From: Clostridium sp. SCN 57-10
GTDB lineage: Bacteria; Bacillota; Clostridia; Oscillospirales; Butyricicoccaceae
NCBI GenBank assembly: GCA_001725215.1
Contig: MEFT01000082.1
Span: forward strand, 1-8,976
Direction: 5' to 3'
DNA length: 8,976 nucleotides
In this document: in pieces, positions 6,203 through 8,976 of the stretch
How positions within the stretch are numbered: position 1 is the first letter of the stretch
Layout of the letters: each line of letters begins with the position of its first letter
Program-made: the position numbers and the translations under genes
Notes under the pieces: generated by a model
The model's database searches: none
The model's input: only the letters and a program-made list of their open reading frames with translations
What the model was told of the DNA's origin: nothing

Positions 6203-6231
6203 TTGAAAAAGCATGCGTTTTATGATATTCT
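6203..6231 (+). promoter_or_regulatory. Sigma-A promoter of the phosphofructokinase gene
   Basis: TTGAAA (6203-6208), a 17-bp spacer and TATTCT (6226-6231) predict a start near 6238, about 24 nt before the ATG at 6262. The spacer holds GCATGCGTTTT, which recurs almost exactly (GCATGCATTTT) at 6277-6287 inside the gene. Confidence 0.72.
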
Positions 6232-6248
6232 TAATTTATCAGTATGAT

Positions 6249-6255
6249 GGAGGAG
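6249..6255 (+). promoter_or_regulatory. Ribosome binding site deciding the phosphofructokinase start
   Basis: GGAGGAG lies six bases before the ATG at 6262. The in-frame ATGs at 6244 and 6247 would place this site inside the coding region and have no site of their own. The start is therefore MPLKGACIFGQSGGPT. Confidence 0.85.
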
Positions 6256-6261
6256 ATAATA

Positions 6262-7500
6262 ATGCCGCTTAAGGGAGCATGCATTTTTGGTCAATCAGGC
6301 GGACCCACTTCGGTAATCAACGCCAGCGCCTATGGTGTTTTTCAAGAAGCGCTCGCGTCGGACTGCATCACGCGCGTTTTGGGCGCAGCGCATGGCATCA
6401 AAGGAATTTTAGACGACAAGCTTTACGATATTTCGCTTGAGGATGCGAATGAACTGGCGCTTCTGCCATACACCCCCTCCTCCGCACTTGGCTCGTGCCG
6501 CTATAAGCTGGCCGACGCCGCGAAGGATGATACCGATTATAAACGTATTCTGGACATCTTCCAAAAATACGACGTAAGATACTTTTTCTACAACGGTGGC
6601 AATGATTCGATGGATACCTGCAACAAAATTTCCAAATATATGGCGTCTGTCGGATATGAGTGCCGCGTGATCGGCGTTCCCAAAACGATTGATAACGACC
6701 TTTACGGTATCGATCACTGCCCCGGTTACGGCAGCGCCGCCAAATATATTGCCACCTCGTGTATGGAGGTTTATCATGACGCGCATGTCTATGACAAGGG
6801 TACTGTGACAATCATTGAAGCAATGGGTTACCTTCCCGAAGTTCCGTTTGACGTAGAAAGCTGTCTTGCCAAAATCGATGCCATCTGCCGTGTAAAGAGC
6901 GGTTGCATGGTCGTTATTTCCGAAGGAATTCACGATGCAAACGGTGTGTTCATCGCAGAATACGGCAGCAGCACCGAGGCGGACGCATTTGGACATAAGC
7001 AGATGGGCGGTGCGGCACAATATCTCGCCAACCTCGTAAAAGAGCGTCTGGGCCATAAAACACGCGCGATCGAATTTTCGCTTCTGCAGCGCTGCGCCGC
7101 GCATTGCGCCTCGAAAACCGATATTGATGAGGCTGTGATTATTGGTCGTGAGGCCGTGCGGGCGGCGGTTTCCGGACAGACCGATAAGATGGTGGGCATC
7201 GTACGTGCTGAGAGCGACACATATGCCGCATCTGTGAAGCTTTTCGACCTTACATCGGTTGCAAATACAGAGCGGAAGTTCCCTCTTGCTTGGATTACTG
7301 AGGGTGGCACAGCGATATCCAATGAATTTTTGGATTACATTCTGCCGCTTATTCAAGGCGAAAGCGCTCTGCCGTGGGAAAACGGTATGCCGCGGTTTGC
7401 TCGCCTTAAAAAAATCTTGCGGGCGCCGAAAGCGGCGCCCGCAAAATTTTATAAAATTTGCGCTTTTAGGTATTGCTTTTTAATATGCAATCCGCTATAA
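6262..7500 (+). CDS. pfp: PPi-dependent phosphofructokinase with an internal gap and a readthrough tail
   Basis: This 412-residue protein is of the pyrophosphate-type 6-phosphofructokinase family (fructose 6-phosphate plus PPi to fructose 1,6-bisphosphate). Key parts: FGQSGGPTSVINAS (9-22); GGNDSMD (112-118), where D115 is the PPi-type acidic residue; PKTIDND (140-146), with K141 typical of PPi enzymes and catalytic D144; and GYGSAAKYIATS (155-166). Two features are odd. The MGR motif is broken: residues 188-191 read MGYL, so the segment that normally starts RNAGWL and ends LI before YLPEV is missing in frame, about 23-25 residues by memory of homologues. The normal C-terminus (GMPRFARLKK, 375-384) also has no stop; 28 further residues are read through the terminator hairpin and the tRNA promoter to a TAA inside its -10 box. 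The rest is well conserved with no frameshift. The enzyme may be inactive, altered or misassembled. Confidence 0.9.
   Translation: MPLKGACIFGQSGGPTSVINASAYGVFQEALASDCITRVLGAAHGIKGILDDKLYDISLEDANELALLPYTPSSALGSCRYKLADAAKDDTDYKRILDIFQKYDVRYFFYNGGNDSMDTCNKISKYMASVGYECRVIGVPKTIDNDLYGIDHCPGYGSAAKYIATSCMEVYHDAHVYDKGTVTIIEAMGYLPEVPFDVESCLAKIDAICRVKSGCMVVISEGIHDANGVFIAEYGSSTEADAFGHKQMGGAAQYLANLVKERLGHKTRAIEFSLLQRCAAHCASKTDIDEAVIIGREAVRAAVSGQTDKMVGIVRAESDTYAASVKLFDLTSVANTERKFPLAWITEGGTAISNEFLDYILPLIQGESALPWENGMPRFARLKKILRAPKAAPAKFYKICAFRYCFLICNPL
7417..7450 (+). terminator. Intrinsic terminator inside the phosphofructokinase reading frame
   Basis: A 12-bp perfect stem, TTGCGGGCGCCG (7417-7428) with CGGCGCCCGCAA (7433-7444), has the loop AAAG and is followed by AATTTT. 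An A-run precedes it and pairs partly with the T-run. It is placed where the gene should end, yet it is translated as residues 386-395 because no stop codon precedes it. Confidence 0.82.
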
Positions 7501-7501
7501 T
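7473..7501 (+). promoter_or_regulatory. Sigma-A promoter of tRNA-Thr
   Basis: TTGCTT (7473-7478), a 17-bp spacer and a perfect TATAAT (7496-7501) predict a start near 7508, about 30 nt before the tRNA. The last phosphofructokinase codons and its TAA (7498-7500) overlap this promoter. Confidence 0.78.
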
Positions 7502-7537
7502 ATTATTTGCTTGCTAAACACAATTAGTAATGCAATT

Positions 7538-7613
7538 GCTGGCATAGCTCAGTCGGTAGAGCAGCTGATTCGTAATCAGCAGGTCGTGTGTTCAAGTCAC
7601 ATTGCCAGCTCCA
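7538..7613 (+). tRNA. tRNA-Thr (anticodon CGT)
   Basis: A complete 76-nt cloverleaf. Acceptor GCTGGCA pairs with TGCCAGC, the D stem is GCTC/GAGC, and the anticodon stem is GCTGA/TCAGC. The loop TTCGTAA gives anticodon CGT, which reads ACG (Thr). The T stem is GTGTG/CACAT with loop TTCAAGT. The discriminator is T, and the CCA end is encoded (7611-7613). It stands alone between its own promoter and terminator. I see no second copy of its 3' end in the window that would mark an integrated element. Confidence 0.97.
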
Positions 7614-7650
7614 AAACACCCGGATTTCATTGAAATCCGGGTGTTTTTCT
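7614..7650 (+). terminator. Intrinsic terminator of tRNA-Thr
   Basis: AAACACCCGGATTT pairs with AAATCCGGGTGTTT around a short loop at 7628-7632, followed by TTTCTTTT. The hairpin begins right after the encoded CCA end. Confidence 0.9.
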
Positions 7651-8014
7651 TTTCTGAATAATATTTTTCACTTTTAATTTATGATAAAGTCATTTGCCCG
7701 TCATGAACTTCATATTTTGAGTCATCCCCATTCCGTTTCGCATTTTAAATGTTTTAAAATGTCCAGGCTATCAGTCTTATTAAGTAAGAGAATTACATAG
7801 TTAAGTGTAATTATGTGATAAAAGTTTTGTCATATTATTTTTATTATAGTAAAAACTTTGAATTCGGTATTTTGTTGTAGTTATTTTAGACGAGACCGCA
7901 TGGTAGAGACAAACGCTTATTTTCCCCTATCATACCCTCTTCTGCCATGGAGGCAGAAATTAATTTCTGAAAATCTTTATAGATTTTAATTTTGAGGAGA
8001 AAAGAGGATTTTTC
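7651..8014 (+). other. AT-rich leader and spacer with several inverted repeats
   Basis: No convincing gene lies in these 364 bases. Visible structure: CATTTTAAA/TTTAAAATG (7741-7749, 7753-7761); TCTTA/TAAGA (7775-7779, 7785-7789); AATTACA/TGTAATT (7791-7797, 7806-7812). Close to the gene is a cluster of three repeats at 7940-7987, listed separately. Promoter candidates are weak: TTGTCA (7827-7832) with TAAAAA after 17 bp, or TTGAAT (7858-7863) with TATTTT after 18 bp. The ribosome site AGAGGA (8003-8008) precedes the lipoprotein ATG by six bases. Confidence 0.6.
7940..7987 (+). promoter_or_regulatory. Overlapping inverted repeats in the lipoprotein gene leader
   Basis: Three repeats follow each other. 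TTCTGCC (7940-7946) pairs with GGCAGAA (7952-7958) around a 5-nt loop. CAGAAATTAATTTCTG (7954-7969) is a perfect 16-bp palindrome. AAAATCT (7970-7976) pairs with AGATTTT (7981-7987) around TTAT. The first two share CAGAA, so in RNA they exclude each other. The palindrome could also be a dimeric repressor site. It does not match a riboswitch I recognise. Confidence 0.4.
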
Positions 8015-8976
8015 ATGAGCAAGAAACTGATCGCTCTACTAATGGCCGCGCTGATGCTACTGTCTGTTGCCGCCGGATGCGGCAAAGACAATGCAAACAT
8101 CGATCAGAGCACCGATGGAGGACAAACGGCAGCCCCCGTCCAAACGGGTCTGAAAGTCTACAAGACCTATCTAACCAGCGAATGCACCAGCCTGAACTTC
8201 CTCGATAACGTGGACAGCAATGCTGAAACGGTTGCCACCTATTGCATGAGCTACTTGTGGCGTGCCTATCCCAATGAAGATGGCACCAATTATATCTGGA
8301 TAGACGATCTTGCTGTGGGTGATCCCATTCAGATCGATGCGTACAACTGGCAGATTAAACTGAATGAGGCCGGCAAGTGGAATGACGGCACTCCCATCAA
8401 TGCCGATACATGGATGTTCACCTTTGAGCAGCAGTTGAATCCCAAGATGGCTCCTCGTATGAGCACCTTCCTCGCGGATAACGCCATCACCATCCTGAAT
8501 GCCACCGAATATAACCTGCAGGGCACAGAGGGTTATCCCCAGACTGTCGCGTGGGAAGACGTAGGTATCAAAAAGGTGGATGAATACACCATCCAGATCA
8601 CCACCGTTGACGAAAACACCGTTGATAATGTGAAGAAGCACTTCTGGAACCGCAACAATGTTCCCGTAAATCAGGCGATGTGGGAAAAATGCCTGAGCCC
8701 CGACGGCCTGACCACATCTTACGGCTCTGATTTGGAGCATTTTGTCGGCTGCGGTCCCTATACCTTTTCTACCTGGAATTATGACTCTCAGCATGTCTAC
8801 ACCAAGAATCCGGATCATTGGATGCGCAAGTATTTTAACTATGACGACGTCAATATCCGCATCGTTCCCCAGATGAACGCCCGCGTTGAGCTGTTTGAGC
8901 AGGGTGAGCTGTATAGCCTGACGCCCGATGCAAACCCCATCGAGACTTATCTCGACGATCCGCGTATGACCGAATA
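8015..8976 (+). CDS. ABC transporter substrate-binding lipoprotein, family 5 (partial)
   Basis: These are the first 320 codons of a solute-binding protein; the stop lies beyond the right edge. The signal peptide is MSKKLIALLMAALMLLSVAA, then G21-C22, a lipobox with Cys22 as the lipidated residue. A low-complexity linker (DNANIDQSTDGGQTAAPVQT) follows. The mature domain shows WQIKLNEAGKWNDGTPINAD (about 110-129), the signature region of the SBP_bac_5 (oligopeptide/dipeptide/nickel) family, and GCGPYTFSTWN later. By family knowledge it binds a peptide or similar ligand outside the membrane and delivers it to permease and ATPase subunits, probably encoded further right. AGAGGA six bases before the ATG supports the start. 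The ligand cannot be named, though oligopeptide is most common. Confidence 0.93.
   Translation, partial: MSKKLIALLMAALMLLSVAAGCGKDNANIDQSTDGGQTAAPVQTGLKVYKTYLTSECTSLNFLDNVDSNAETVATYCMSYLWRAYPNEDGTNYIWIDDLAVGDPIQIDAYNWQIKLNEAGKWNDGTPINADTWMFTFEQQLNPKMAPRMSTFLADNAITILNATEYNLQGTEGYPQTVAWEDVGIKKVDEYTIQITTVDENTVDNVKKHFWNRNNVPVNQAMWEKCLSPDGLTTSYGSDLEHFVGCGPYTFSTWNYDSQHVYTKNPDHWMRKYFNYDDVNIRIVPQMNARVELFEQGELYSLTPDANPIETYLDDPRMTE

Noticed and set aside
4919..6247. Open plus-strand frame of 442 codons opposite aldolase and the spoIVB start
   Set aside because: It is antisense to two clearly conserved genes, has a composition unlike a normal protein (rich in R, H, C) and shows no recognisable motif.
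6409..7356. Open minus-strand frame of 315 codons opposite phosphofructokinase
   Set aside because: It mirrors the conserved phosphofructokinase codons and shows no family motif.
7538..7613. tRNA-Thr as an attachment site of an integrated element
   Set aside because: No repeat of the tRNA 3' end, no integrase and no phage or plasmid gene occurs in the window.
7681..7800. Possible 39-residue peptide in the spacer after tRNA-Thr
   Set aside because: It starts with ATG but has no Shine-Dalgarno, no hydrophobic or other recognisable pattern, and lies in AT-rich DNA where such frames arise by chance.
7827..7850. TTGTCA followed by TATAGT as a promoter of the lipoprotein gene
   Set aside because: The spacing is only 12 bp, too short for sigma-A. 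I noted weaker alternatives but call none of them.
8171..8818. Open minus-strand frame of 215 codons at the right end
   Set aside because: It is antisense to the substrate-binding lipoprotein, whose signal peptide, lipobox and family signature are clear on the plus strand.

Overview
The window looks like chromosomal core DNA of an anaerobic, endospore-forming Firmicute of the class Clostridia, perhaps near Oscillospiraceae. Three things point there. Spo0A and SpoIVB lie next to each other. A ferredoxin-dependent 2-oxoacid oxidoreductase operon (vor/kor type) marks anaerobic metabolism. The phosphofructokinase is of the pyrophosphate-dependent type. GC content looks intermediate. I see no insertion sequence, CRISPR array, phage gene or sign of recent transfer.

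Layout, left to right. Positions 1-2897 (minus strand) hold one operon of five genes: a P-loop nucleotide-binding protein, a two-cluster ferredoxin, then the alpha (VorB), beta (TPP-binding) and gamma subunits of a 2-oxoacid:ferredoxin oxidoreductase. The gamma gene runs off the left edge. The operon starts from a well-formed sigma-A promoter at 2932-2960. Positions 3003-5078 (minus) hold spo0A, with its terminator and an upstream region carrying 0A-box-like sites, and spoIVB. Next on the minus strand is class II fructose-bisphosphate aldolase (5153-6088). Back to back with it on the plus strand is PPi-dependent phosphofructokinase (6262-7500); the two -35 boxes are 12 bp apart. Then come tRNA-Thr(CGT) with its own promoter and terminator, a roughly 365-bp AT-rich spacer with several inverted repeats, and the first 320 codons of a lipoprotein substrate-binding protein of an oligopeptide-type ABC transporter, which runs off the right edge.

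How the genes work together. PPi-PFK and aldolase catalyse consecutive glycolytic steps and are divergently expressed from one compact control region. The oxidoreductase would turn branched-chain or other 2-oxoacids into acyl-CoA and reduced ferredoxin. Spo0A is the master regulator of sporulation entry, and SpoIVB is the forespore protease that signals sigma-K activation.

The main oddities are departures from family norms in otherwise ordinary genes. (1) Spo0A has Glu at the position of the phosphoacceptor Asp, with an intact DNA-binding domain. (2) The phosphofructokinase lacks an in-frame segment of about two dozen residues that begins at the Arg of the substrate-binding MGR motif. (3) The same gene has no stop codon before its terminator hairpin; it reads through the hairpin and through the tRNA promoter. 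(4) The leader of the substrate-binding protein has overlapping, mutually exclusive inverted repeats. I did not find a clearly new multi-gene system.
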